In this document: piece after piece, positions 51,405 through 60,277 of the stretch
How positions within the stretch are numbered: position 1 is the first letter of the stretch
How the letters are laid out: every line of letters starts with the position of its first letter
Source of the DNA: Parabacteroides timonensis
GTDB lineage: Bacteria > Bacteroidota > Bacteroidia > Bacteroidales > Tannerellaceae
DNA length: 64,000 nt
Assembly: GCF_900128505.1 (NCBI RefSeq)
Contig: NZ_LT669940.1
Location: forward strand, 1,398,883 to 1,462,882
Reading direction: 5' to 3'
Translations under genes and position numbers: made by a program
The notes under the pieces: generated by a model
Told to the model about the DNA's origin: nothing
Databases searched by the model: none
The model's input: the letters and a program-made list of their open reading frames with translations, nothing else

Positions 51405-52907
51405 ATGAAAAACGAATTAGAAATGAACTCCAACCTTTTGGTTGAGTTTCTGCAAAAACCTTCTTCCCAATTTACAAAAGCGGACATTATTTCTTTCATC
51501 CGCGAGAAGGGAATCAAAATGGTAAACTTTATGTATCCGGCAGGCGATGGCCGGTTGAAGACATTGAATTTTGTTATAAATAACGCTGCCTACCTCGATG
51601 CAATTCTAACCTGTGGCGAACGTGTGGACGGTTCGAGCCTGTTCTCTTTCATCGAAGCCGGTAGCAGCGACCTGTATGTGATCCCTCGTTTCCGAACGGC
51701 TTTTGTCGATCCTTTTGCCGAATTACCGACAGTCAGTATGCTCTGCTCTTTCTTCAATAAGGACGGGGAGCCGTTAGAAAGCTCACCGGAATATACTTTG
51801 CATAAAGCAAGTAAAGCTTTTACCGAAGTGACCGGAATGGAGTTTGAAGCCATGGGTGAACTAGAATATTATGTAATAGCAGAGGAAGAAGAACTGTTTC
51901 CGGCAACCGACCAACGAGGTTATCATGAATCCGGGCCTTTTGCCAAGTTCAACGAGTTCCGCACCCAGTGTATGCACTATATCTCACAGGCAGGCGGACA
52001 GATCAAATATGGTCATTCCGAAGTAGGTAATTTTACCTTGAACGGGAAAATATACGAACAGAATGAAATAGAGTTTCTTCCGACAAGGGTGGAGGATGCT
52101 GCCGACCAGCTTGTTATTGCCAAATGGGTTATTCGTAACCTGGCTTACAGTTATGGATTGGATATTACTTTCGCTCCGAAGATTACGGTAGGAAAGGCCG
52201 GTTCCGGTCTGCATATCCACATGCGCATCATGAAAGAAGGTCAAAACCAGATGCTGAAAGACGGGGTATTGTCTGAAACAGCCCGTAAGGCGATTGCCGG
52301 TATGATGCAGTTGGCATCTTCCATTACTGCTTTCGGAAACACGAATCCGACTTCTTACTTCCGTTTGGTTCCTCACCAGGAAGCTCCTACGAATATCTGT
52401 TGGGGTGATCGTAACCGTTCCGTATTGGTTCGTGTTCCGCTGGGTTGGGCTGCAAAGAAAGATATGTGTTCACTCGCTAACCCGTTGGAACAGGATAGCC
52501 ATTACGACACGACACAGAAGCAAACCGTAGAGATGCGTTCGCCGGATGGTTCGGCCGACCTGTATCAGCTGCTTGCCGGATTGGCGGTTGCCTGCCGTTA
52601 TGGTTTTGAAATAGAGAATGCCTTGGAGATTGCAGAAAAGACGTATGTCAACGTCAATATTCATCAGGAAGAAAATAAAGACCGCTTAAGTACATTAGAT
52701 CAATTACCCGACAGTTGTGCCGCTTCAGCCGAACGTTTGCTGAAACAACGGGCAATCTTTGAAAAGTACAATGTATTTAGTCCGAGTATGATCGACGGCA
52801 TCATTAAAAAGTTGCAATCATATAACGACTTCTCCTTGCGGGATGACCTGAAGAGTGATCCGGAAGGAATGATTCGCTTGGTGAATACGTATTTCCATTG
52901 CGGATAA
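51405..52907 (+). CDS. Glutamine synthetase, type I-like
   Basis: The 500-residue cytoplasmic enzyme makes glutamine from glutamate, ammonia and ATP. A beta-grasp N terminus (VNFMYPAGDGRLKTLNFVI) precedes the catalytic domain with MGELEYYV, GSGLHIHMRI, RLVPHQEAPTNICWGDRNRS and EMRSPDGSADLY, the usual metal, glutamate and ATP sites. The length is slightly above classical GlnA (about 470), and the C terminus lacks an obvious adenylylation Tyr region. Bacteroidales also carry the long type III enzyme, so this may be a specialised paralogue such as a gamma-glutamyl ligase. It is transcribed alone. Confidence 0.9.
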   Translation: MKNELEMNSNLLVEFLQKPSSQFTKADIISFIREKGIKMVNFMYPAGDGRLKTLNFVINNAAYLDAILTCGERVDGSSLFSFIEAGSSDLYVIPRFRTAFVDPFAELPTVSMLCSFFNKDGEPLESSPEYTLHKASKAFTEVTGMEFEAMGELEYYVIAEEEELFPATDQRGYHESGPFAKFNEFRTQCMHYISQAGGQIKYGHSEVGNFTLNGKIYEQNEIEFLPTRVEDAADQLVIAKWVIRNLAYSYGLDITFAPKITVGKAGSGLHIHMRIMKEGQNQMLKDGVLSETARKAIAGMMQLASSITAFGNTNPTSYFRLVPHQEAPTNICWGDRNRSVLVRVPLGWAAKKDMCSLANPLEQDSHYDTTQKQTVEMRSPDGSADLYQLLAGLAVACRYGFEIENALEIAEKTYVNVNIHQEENKDRLSTLDQLPDSCAASAERLLKQRAIFEKYNVFSPSMIDGIIKKLQSYNDFSLRDDLKSDPEGMIRLVNTYFHCG

Positions 52908-52934
52908 TATAGAAAAATGTGTGAAACATTTTTT

Positions 52935-52980
52935 AGTTGACAGATGACAGTTGACAAGTGACACTTGTCAACTGTCATCT
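52935..52980. repeat. TTGACAG-type palindromic repeat, copy 2
   Basis: AGATGACAGTTGACAAGTG at 52942-52960 and its exact reverse complement at 52962-52980 enclose one base, a perfect 19-bp stem. An extra AGTTGAC precedes it. The motif is shared with 32349-32430. It directly follows the glutamine synthetase gene and may act as its terminator. Confidence 0.8.
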
Positions 52981-52997
52981 GAAATAATTCTGTCTAT

Positions 52998-53242
52998 ATG
53001 AAAAGGACCTTGTTTTTTTACATTTGGAATACTCTTTTTATCGGTGTTATTGGGTAGTTATGGGCAGGACAAGCAAGATTCTCTGCATGTGCTCTTTATA
53101 GGGAATAGCCATACTCATTTATTCTGCACGATCTCAGACAAAGGAAAACCCCGGATGTCCTTCGGAACAGGCTGAATCTATTTAGCAAGTGTCCCAACAA
53201 ACGGTACTTAATAATTTGAAGTTACTGAATATTGAAAAGTAA
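52998..53242 (+). pseudogene. Decayed SGNH/GDSL-type hydrolase remnant
   Basis: An ATG at 52998 starts MKRTLFF. A one-base shift in a run of seven T then continues as a signal peptide (TFGILFLSVLLGSYGQ) and the SGNH block-I motif VLFIGNSHTH, before a TGA at 53173-53175. A short frame ending at 53242 (VSQQTVLNNLKLLNIEK) may be the original C terminus after an internal deletion. Intact relatives are secreted esterases or DUF4886-type proteins of over 200 residues. It fills most of the 375-bp gap between the glutamine synthetase gene and the ECF sigma gene. Confidence 0.65.
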
Positions 53243-53282
53243 ATAGTGAGTAACAATATAAGGTCTCTTGAATTATTTTATT

Positions 53283-53906
53283 ATGTTTGTTGCGGAAAAG
53301 AAAAGGAAATTGAGCAGCAAAACGATAGATATAAAGAACTTGCTTACCCTGTTGTCTGAAGATAACAGGTTGGCTTTTAATTTGTTTTATGATCTGTATT
53401 ACGATCAGGTTTTTCGTTTTGCTTACTATTTTCTGAAAGATACTGAAGCCTGCCGTGAGGTGGTAGCCGATGCCTTTTTCTCTGTCTGGCAATCCCGCTT
53501 AAAATTGAAAGAGATTGGAAATATCAAAACGTATCTGTTTATTGTTGTACGGAATGAATCTACCCGTTATTTGACACGGGTATCGAGGGATCGTTTTGTC
53601 TCGTTGGAAGAGGCTAAGCTTCAATTGGAAGTCAAAGGCGGAATATCTCCGGAAGATGAATTGCTGACAGCCGAAATAGATAACCTGTTGAATCAGGTAA
53701 TCAATAGTTTGCCCGAAAAATGCCGTATGATTTTTTTGCTGGCCAGACAGGAAGGACTGAAACCGAAAGAGATAGCCGAAAGATTGTCGATCAATGAAAG
53801 TACGGTCCGTGTACAAATGAAAATCGCGATTGATAAGATTGTAACTAGCCTGAAACCTCATTTCCCGGATATTACATTTGCTCTATTTCTTACCTATATT
53901 GCTTGA
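53283..53906 (+). CDS. ECF-type RNA polymerase sigma factor
   Basis: The 207-residue protein starts at the ATG at 53283; an in-frame TTG at 53268 is less likely. Sigma region 2 (FNLFYDLYYDQVFRFAYYFL, then ADAFFSVWQSR) and region 4 (LPEKCRMIFLLARQEGLKPK, EIAERLSINESTVRVQMKIA) are clear. It is followed by a FecR anti-sigma gene and a SusC gene with an STN domain. This is the trans-envelope cascade by which substrate in the SusC pore activates its own locus. Confidence 0.93.
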   Translation: MFVAEKKRKLSSKTIDIKNLLTLLSEDNRLAFNLFYDLYYDQVFRFAYYFLKDTEACREVVADAFFSVWQSRLKLKEIGNIKTYLFIVVRNESTRYLTRVSRDRFVSLEEAKLQLEVKGGISPEDELLTAEIDNLLNQVINSLPEKCRMIFLLARQEGLKPKEIAERLSINESTVRVQMKIAIDKIVTSLKPHFPDITFALFLTYIA

Positions 53907-54010
53907 CAGCAGTTCTTTACTACTTGTTGAAGAAAAAAATATCAAAAAAGTTACTTTTCCTTTAAACGAAATTAGCTCTTACCTCCTCCTTAGAGTAATA
54001 GGAGGTAAAT

Positions 54011-54994
54011 ATGGAAGAATCAAAAAATAACATAGATCGTATTAATGACGAGTTACTGAATGAGTTATCAGTAGGGGATCAGGAATGTTTAGACAAATGG
54101 TCGACGGAGCATCCCGATCATGCGAAATTACTCGGATTACTTAATGGTATCGAGCTATCTCCCTCTGTGATTGCTAAAGGAGAAGATATGCGAAGGGGGA
54201 TTCTAACTCAGTTAAACCGAAAAATAGATGGTGCTATTCGTCGCAGACTTTGGTTGAAGATTGTTTCGGCTGCGGCTTCAATCGCTGTTTTGCTGGGAAT
54301 AACCGGATATTTTTCTTTCCAGCAGGGGTATAAGGAACTGAACAGCCAGCCGATAGAATTGGCCAATCCTTTGGGAATGAAGTCTACCGTTACATTACCG
54401 GATGGGAGTAAGGTTATTTTGAATGCTGGTACCAAGTTATGCTATCCAACAGCCTTTGTTTCTAAAAATAGAGTGGTGACGGTTTCTGGAGAGGCTTTTT
54501 TTGAAGTCGTTTCAGATCCTTCCCGCCCATTTATTGTAAAAGCGGAAGATGTGAATGTACAGGTGTTTGGCACTAAATTCAATGTGAAAGCTTATGAAGA
54601 AGAGAATTCCATAGAAGTTACTTTGACTGAAGGAAAAGTCGGAGTCCGGCTGGAAAATCAAATGAATGTTTTGCAGTTGACCCCGGGACAGCAAATCAGT
54701 TATGATAAAGTAAATAAACGTATATCAAAGCGGGATGTGAATTTGAATTATTATACTTCATGGAGAGAGGGTAAATATTACTTCAATAGTATGACTTTCG
54801 AGAATATAGCCCGTCAGTTGGAGAGAAGTTTCAATGTCGATATCCATATTGCATCCGACGAATTGAAAAATATTATTATCACGGGAGATTTTATCCGTGG
54901 CGAAAACCTGGAACAGATCATGCGGGTTATGACTGCCGATAAACGTATGAAATATATGATAGACGGCGACCAGGTCTACATATCTGAGAAATAA
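54011..54994 (+). CDS. FecR family anti-sigma factor
   Basis: The 327-residue protein has a cytoplasmic N terminus (1-76) that would hold the sigma factor. One membrane span lies at about 77-97 (IVSAAASIAVLLGITGYFSF). A periplasmic FecR domain (SKVILNAGTKLCYPTAF, VSGEAFFEVVSDPSRPFIVK, VQVFGTKFNVKAY) is followed by a DUF4974-type C terminus (FENIARQLERSFNVDIHIAS). The periplasmic end is expected to receive the signal from the STN domain of the next gene product. Confidence 0.93.
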   Translation: MEESKNNIDRINDELLNELSVGDQECLDKWSTEHPDHAKLLGLLNGIELSPSVIAKGEDMRRGILTQLNRKIDGAIRRRLWLKIVSAAASIAVLLGITGYFSFQQGYKELNSQPIELANPLGMKSTVTLPDGSKVILNAGTKLCYPTAFVSKNRVVTVSGEAFFEVVSDPSRPFIVKAEDVNVQVFGTKFNVKAYEEENSIEVTLTEGKVGVRLENQMNVLQLTPGQQISYDKVNKRISKRDVNLNYYTSWREGKYYFNSMTFENIARQLERSFNVDIHIASDELKNIIITGDFIRGENLEQIMRVMTADKRMKYMIDGDQVYISEK

Positions 54995-55050
54995 AATAAT
55001 GTATTAACAATAAAATGATGTATGCCTATGAGGAATAACTGAATAAAAGA

Positions 55051-55083
55051 AAAACGGAAAATGCGACCAACATTTTCCGTTTA
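55051..55083 (+). terminator. Hairpin between fecR and susC
   Basis: AAACGGAAAATG pairs with CATTTTCCGTTT around a 7-base loop. The T-run is short. It probably ends the sigma/anti-sigma transcript, so susC likely has a sigma-dependent promoter in the 57 bases that follow. Confidence 0.7.
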
Positions 55084-55140
55084 GAAGACTTTAGTCGAAT
55101 TATTGCAACACAATTACAAATCTAAAATCAATACAAAAGT

Positions 55141-58100
55141 ATGAATTTATTTTCAAATTCAAGGCAAACTATACCTGTTTGTCTCCGTAATAAAATCTTT
55201 AATATTATGAGATTATCCGTAGTATTATGTTTGTTAACCATTTTTTGTGCATCCGCCAATGTTAGTTATTCACAGGTAGCAGAGATATCTCTGGATCTGA
55301 ATAATGTAACTCTCAAACAGGCGTTGGATGAAGTAAAGCAGCAAAGCGAATATTCTTTCTGGTATAGGGATAAAGAAATTAATTTGAATAAAAAGGTTTC
55401 TGTTCGGCTTGACAGGCAGAATATCAATGTCGTTTTAGAGAACTTGTTGGCCGGTCAGGGATTGGCTTATATGATTGATGAAAAACATATTATCATTTAT
55501 AAGAAGACAGATGAGGCTGTCGTTGGAAAGAACCTGCAACAAATAAAAAGGATAACAGGTAAAGTTGTCGATTATAAAGGAGAAACAATTATCGGGGCCA
55601 ATATTCTTGTTAAACATTCAGAGAATAATGGTACGGTAACTGATATAAACGGTCATTTTAGTTTGGATGTTCCGGCTAACGCTACGATACAAGTTTCTTA
55701 TATCGGTTATGTGGAACAGGAAATAAAAATAGGAAATCAAACGGAACTGAAAATCGTATTACAGGAAGACAGCCGTGCTTTGGATGAAGTTGTGGTTGTC
55801 GGATATGGTACACAGAAAAAGGTAAATCTGACGGGTGCCGTGACTGCCATCAGTAGTGAAGTGATCAATAAGCGCCAGGTAGGTCAGGCTTCACTGGCTC
55901 TTCAGGGAACGGCACCCGGGGTAACGATTACACAACGTTCCGGACAGCCGGGATTGGATGAAGGTGATATTAAGATCCGGGGGATCGGAACATTGAATAA
56001 TGCGAACCCTTTGATTCTGGTCGATGGGATAGAGATGGGATTAAACAGTCTGGACGTTTCGACGATCGAATCTATTTCTGTATTGAAAGATGCGGCATCT
56101 GCTTCAATCTATGGTTCGAAAGCTGCTAATGGGGTTATCCTTGTAACAACCAAACGGGCTGCGGAAGGAAAGTTTAATATTTCGTACAGTGGATATGTGA
56201 CAAAGCAAAGTCCGACTAACATGCCTAAGAAGTTAGGGGCGATAGATCACATGATGCTATTAAATGAGTCGAAGTTAAATGCCGGTGCCGGTGCTGTTTA
56301 TACCGATGAGCAAATAAGAGACTGGCGAGAAAAAGGTCCTTCCGATCGGGATCATTATCCTGATACAGACTGGCAGGACGCTATATTGCAGGGAAACGGT
56401 ATTCAGCACAATCACAGTTTGACGATGACAGGTGGCACGGATAAATTGAAAGTGTTGGCTTCCATCGGTTATTTAGGTCAGGGAGGTATTATAAAGAATG
56501 TTGACTTTGAGCGTATATCCTTACGACTGAATACTGATTTTATCTTTTCGAAGTATTTCTCTTCTTCATTGGATGTTTATCTTTATAACTCTAACCGGAA
56601 TTCGGTAGCGAAGTATAATAGTGAATCTTCCAATGGTTCAGGTATCGGGTACATTTTTTATCTGATGAATAAGTTGCCGGCAGTGCAGGCCTGTCAATAT
56701 GCTAATGGAAATTACGCAGAGGGACAAAATGGTGAAAATCCTGTGGCTAGTATTCATGAAGGAGGCTTTACAAATGAGAAGTCTACGCCGATGATGGGTA
56801 ATTTGTCTTTCAAATGGACTCCTATCGATGATTTTTGGATGCAGGCAGCTTTCTCTCCTTCTATCTCCTATCCGCAATCGAAGGCTTTCATCAATCGGGT
56901 CACGACTTATAATCTGGATGGAAGTGTTTTCTCCACTTTACCCAGTAAGTCTAATCTGACCATGCAATCCGATTATAACCGGTATCTTCAGTTTAGGAGT
57001 ACGGCTAATTATAAGAAAACCATAAAACAACATACGATTGCCGCTTTAGCCGGTTTCCAATATGAATCGAATTACAGTTCTGGTTTTAATGCTTTCAGGG
57101 ACGATTATCTATTCCCGGAATATACGGTTTTACAGGCCGGTTCTGTAGAGAATATGAGAAACGACGGTTGGGCTGGCGAGAGCGTACTGATGTCATGGTT
57201 CGGTCGCATAAATTATGACTTTAACAGTAAGTATCTGTTTGAAGCAAATATTCGTTATGACGGATCTTCTAAGTTTGGGAAGGGTAATAAATGGGGAGCT
57301 TTCCCGTCTTTCTCGGCTGGCTGGAGATTATCGGAGGAAGTGTTTTGGAATAACCTGAAGGAATATGTTTCAAACTTTAAGGTAAGGGCATCGTGGGGAA
57401 CACTCGGAAATCAAAGTATTAATGACAATTACCCGTTTTCTTCCAATATCGATATGACGACGAAATATATTTCGGAAGATAGATTGATGGATGGTGCTGC
57501 TGTCCTGACAATGAACAATCCAGATATTACCTGGGAAACGACTCAGATGACCAATGTCGGTGTAGATTTTAATTTAATCGATAAAATCAGTGTGTCTTTC
57601 GACTGGTATTATAAGAAGACGAAGGATATTTTATTGAAACTGGATATTCCCCGGACTATGGGATTACTAGCAACTTACCAGAATGCCGGTACCGTTGAAA
57701 ATAAAGGGTATGACCTGAATATCACTTATTCGGATAAAATAGGGGATTTTGATTTCGACCTTTCTTTTAATTTATCGGATGTAAAGAATAAGATCCTGGA
57801 CTTAAAAGGTATAAACGGAACCGGACTCGTGACAAACAGGGAAGGATATTCTATTAATTCTTTATACATGTACAAATCTTTGGGTATTCTTTCTGATAAT
57901 GATTTTGAGGCAGACGGTACTTATAAATGGACTCGCCAGATACGTAGCCTGGCTCCGGGGGATTTGAGATATGAAAACAGTAATGACGATGATTTGATAA
58001 ATGATGATGATCGCCAAGTATTAGGTTCGACGATCCCCAGATATACTTATGGCATTAATTTTGCTGGACGTTATAAAGGATTTGATTTAAATATTTTATT

Positions 58101-58515
58101 ACAAGGCGTAGGCAAGGTGGATGGTTATCTGACTCAAATAGCGATGTATCCGTTCCATATGGGAGGTACCGCTTTTGAGATTCATAAAGATCGTTGGACA
58201 ACTGAAAATCAGAATACTGGAGCGACTTTTCCACGGTTATACTTCAACGACTCGAATAATTATCTGAATTCAGACTTTTATAAGAAAAGTGCAGCTTATC
58301 TGAGGTTGAAGAATGTTCAGCTGGGGTATCGTATCCCTGAAGCTATTTCCAAAAAGGCTTTGATTGAATATCTGAGATTCTATGTGTCGGGCGAAAACCT
58401 GTTGACGTTTACGAATTTCTGGAATGGCTGGGATCCGGAAGTATCTCCAGCTCAGGGAGGCCAGTATTATCCTCAAGTAAAAAGCATTGGTTTTGGTGTA
58501 GATATTCGTTTTTAA
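55141..58515 (+). CDS. SusC/RagA family TonB-linked transporter with STN signalling domain
   Basis: The 1124-residue outer-membrane protein has a signal peptide (ending NVSYSQ, about residue 46) and an STN domain (about 50-115, ISLDLNNVTLKQALDEV). A carboxypeptidase-regulatory domain (ITGKVVDYKGETIIGANILV), TonB-box region DEVVVVGYGTQKKVNLTGAV, plug and barrel follow. The STN domain contacts the FecR periplasmic domain, so transport and gene activation are linked. An internal ATG at 55207 is an alternative start. The SusD gene follows 20 bp downstream. Confidence 0.95.
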   Translation: MNLFSNSRQTIPVCLRNKIFNIMRLSVVLCLLTIFCASANVSYSQVAEISLDLNNVTLKQALDEVKQQSEYSFWYRDKEINLNKKVSVRLDRQNINVVLENLLAGQGLAYMIDEKHIIIYKKTDEAVVGKNLQQIKRITGKVVDYKGETIIGANILVKHSENNGTVTDINGHFSLDVPANATIQVSYIGYVEQEIKIGNQTELKIVLQEDSRALDEVVVVGYGTQKKVNLTGAVTAISSEVINKRQVGQASLALQGTAPGVTITQRSGQPGLDEGDIKIRGIGTLNNANPLILVDGIEMGLNSLDVSTIESISVLKDAASASIYGSKAANGVILVTTKRAAEGKFNISYSGYVTKQSPTNMPKKLGAIDHMMLLNESKLNAGAGAVYTDEQIRDWREKGPSDRDHYPDTDWQDAILQGNGIQHNHSLTMTGGTDKLKVLASIGYLGQGGIIKNVDFERISLRLNTDFIFSKYFSSSLDVYLYNSNRNSVAKYNSESSNGSGIGYIFYLMNKLPAVQACQYANGNYAEGQNGENPVASIHEGGFTNEKSTPMMGNLSFKWTPIDDFWMQAAFSPSISYPQSKAFINRVTTYNLDGSVFSTLPSKSNLTMQSDYNRYLQFRSTANYKKTIKQHTIAALAGFQYESNYSSGFNAFRDDYLFPEYTVLQAGSVENMRNDGWAGESVLMSWFGRINYDFNSKYLFEANIRYDGSSKFGKGNKWGAFPSFSAGWRLSEEVFWNNLKEYVSNFKVRASWGTLGNQSINDNYPFSSNIDMTTKYISEDRLMDGAAVLTMNNPDITWETTQMTNVGVDFNLIDKISVSFDWYYKKTKDILLKLDIPRTMGLLATYQNAGTVENKGYDLNITYSDKIGDFDFDLSFNLSDVKNKILDLKGINGTGLVTNREGYSINSLYMYKSLGILSDNDFEADGTYKWTRQIRSLAPGDLRYENSNDDDLINDDDRQVLGSTIPRYTYGINFAGRYKGFDLNILLQGVGKVDGYLTQIAMYPFHMGGTAFEIHKDRWTTENQNTGATFPRLYFNDSNNYLNSDFYKKSAAYLRLKNVQLGYRIPEAISKKALIEYLRFYVSGENLLTFTNFWNGWDPEVSPAQGGQYYPQVKSIGFGVDIRF

Positions 58516-58535
58516 TCATTTAGATCATTACAATT

Positions 58536-60194
58536 ATGAAAACAAAAAAGAATATGATAAGTCTGTTTCTTGTATGTATATTGTTGTTTACATCTTGTGA
58601 AGGCGTTTTAGAAAAGTATCCGTTGAATCTTCCTTCTACAGAAACCTTTCTGGAAAATGAAGATCAGATAAAAATGGCGATAGTCGGGATACACTCTCCA
58701 CTCTATCTGATGTATGACTGGATCCCTTTTATGATCTATTTCGATAATGCCTCGGATATTGCTGCTGAGAGAGATGTGAACCCCGAACAATTGTATCATA
58801 ATCCGAGTGCCTGGCAATTGAAAGATCTTTGGACGTATATGTATAATGGCATTTCAAGATGTAATTTTGTTTTGGATAATATCAACCGCTCCGAAGGAAA
58901 GGTTTCAGAAGAGAAGATCAATCAGTACAAAGCGGAAGTAAAGACTATGCGTGCTTATTATTATCATGTATTGGTATCTATGTTTGGTGATGTTCCTCTG
59001 ATTGAACATGTACAGACAATAAGTGAAGCCTATGTCTCTCGAGATGCAAAGGATAAAGTCGTGGATTTCATTATTTCGGATTGTGAAGAAGCGGTACCTT
59101 TCCTTTCCCAGAAAAATGCACCGAACACAATGGCCATAACAAAAGGTTTTGCCTGGGCTATTGTGGCGCGAACTGCTCTATATAATAACCGTTTGGAGGT
59201 CGCGGTCGACGCTTGTCGTAAAATAATGGAACTGGAAGGTACTGAATATATTCTCGACGATAGTTATGAGAATCTGACAAAGATTGCCGGAAAAACTTCA
59301 AAAGAAATTATTTGGGCTGTCCAGTTTAACCAGGATGATAAAACGCAGTTGATGCCTAAACGTTATTTATCTCGTTTAGGGGGCGGTTATTCGAATAAAA
59401 TGCCTGTTCAGGCACTCGTTGATTCTTATGAATGTATCGATGGCCTTTCTATCGATAAATCCCCTCTTTACGACCCTCTACATCCCTGGGAAAACAGAGA
59501 TCCGAGACTGGGGTATACGATTGCTTTACCCGGTACGGTTTTTCTCGGTTATCAGTTCGAAACGAATAAAGACAGTATAAAATGCTGGAATTATAATGTG
59601 ACCCCGGCTGTAAGGATTGATAATTTGGATGCAACACATACGTATGCCAGTTTCTCCGGATATTGTTGGAGAAAGTATGTCGATGCTTCCGAATATCGAA
59701 CGGACGGTGCTTCTTCTATCAATGCGATCGTATTCCGTTATGCAGAAATATTGTTGACTTATGCGGAGGCCAAGATTGAATTGAATCAATTGGATAATAC
59801 GGTTTATGAGTCTATAAATAAGGTGAGAGCCAGAGTTGGGATGCCGTCTGTTTCCAATGGCAAGAGCCAACAGGAGTTGAGGGCTATAATCAGGAAAGAA
59901 CGGAAATATGAATTGGCAGGCGAAGGTGCCCGTTTATTTGATATACGTCGTTGGGGGATGGCAGAAAAGGTAATGAACGGAATGTGTTATGGTCGTGTAC
60001 CGACAGGCTATCCGTCTACTGCTCCTTCGATTGATGAATATGGTAACCCGGATTATTCAAACTATCCAGATAAAGATAAATTGGGGACAAAATTAGGCAT
60101 ACGTTATTTTGACCCGGCGAAGCATTATTTGTCTCCTATTCCTTTTGCGGAAATCCAGACAAATAAGAACCTGATCCAGAATCCTGGATATTAA
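58536..60194 (+). CDS. SusD/RagB family nutrient-binding lipoprotein
   Basis: The 552-residue protein has a lipobox Cys at about residue 20 (LLFTSC). The SusD pattern EKYPLNLPSTETFLENEDQI, the helical YLLTYAEAK-like segment ILLTYAEAKIELNQL and the ending KHYLSPIPFAEIQTN follow. It forms the lid of the SusC pore encoded just upstream. The bound glycan is unknown. The downstream GH51 gene suggests arabinose-containing material. Confidence 0.95.
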   Translation: MKTKKNMISLFLVCILLFTSCEGVLEKYPLNLPSTETFLENEDQIKMAIVGIHSPLYLMYDWIPFMIYFDNASDIAAERDVNPEQLYHNPSAWQLKDLWTYMYNGISRCNFVLDNINRSEGKVSEEKINQYKAEVKTMRAYYYHVLVSMFGDVPLIEHVQTISEAYVSRDAKDKVVDFIISDCEEAVPFLSQKNAPNTMAITKGFAWAIVARTALYNNRLEVAVDACRKIMELEGTEYILDDSYENLTKIAGKTSKEIIWAVQFNQDDKTQLMPKRYLSRLGGGYSNKMPVQALVDSYECIDGLSIDKSPLYDPLHPWENRDPRLGYTIALPGTVFLGYQFETNKDSIKCWNYNVTPAVRIDNLDATHTYASFSGYCWRKYVDASEYRTDGASSINAIVFRYAEILLTYAEAKIELNQLDNTVYESINKVRARVGMPSVSNGKSQQELRAIIRKERKYELAGEGARLFDIRRWGMAEKVMNGMCYGRVPTGYPSTAPSIDEYGNPDYSNYPDKDKLGTKLGIRYFDPAKHYLSPIPFAEIQTNKNLIQNPGY

Positions 60195-60277
60195 TAGAGC
60201 TAGAGTTTAATAATTAATCATATCCGGGTAACGAAAGATGTTTCATATATCTATTCGGTTACCCGGACAAAAGAACT

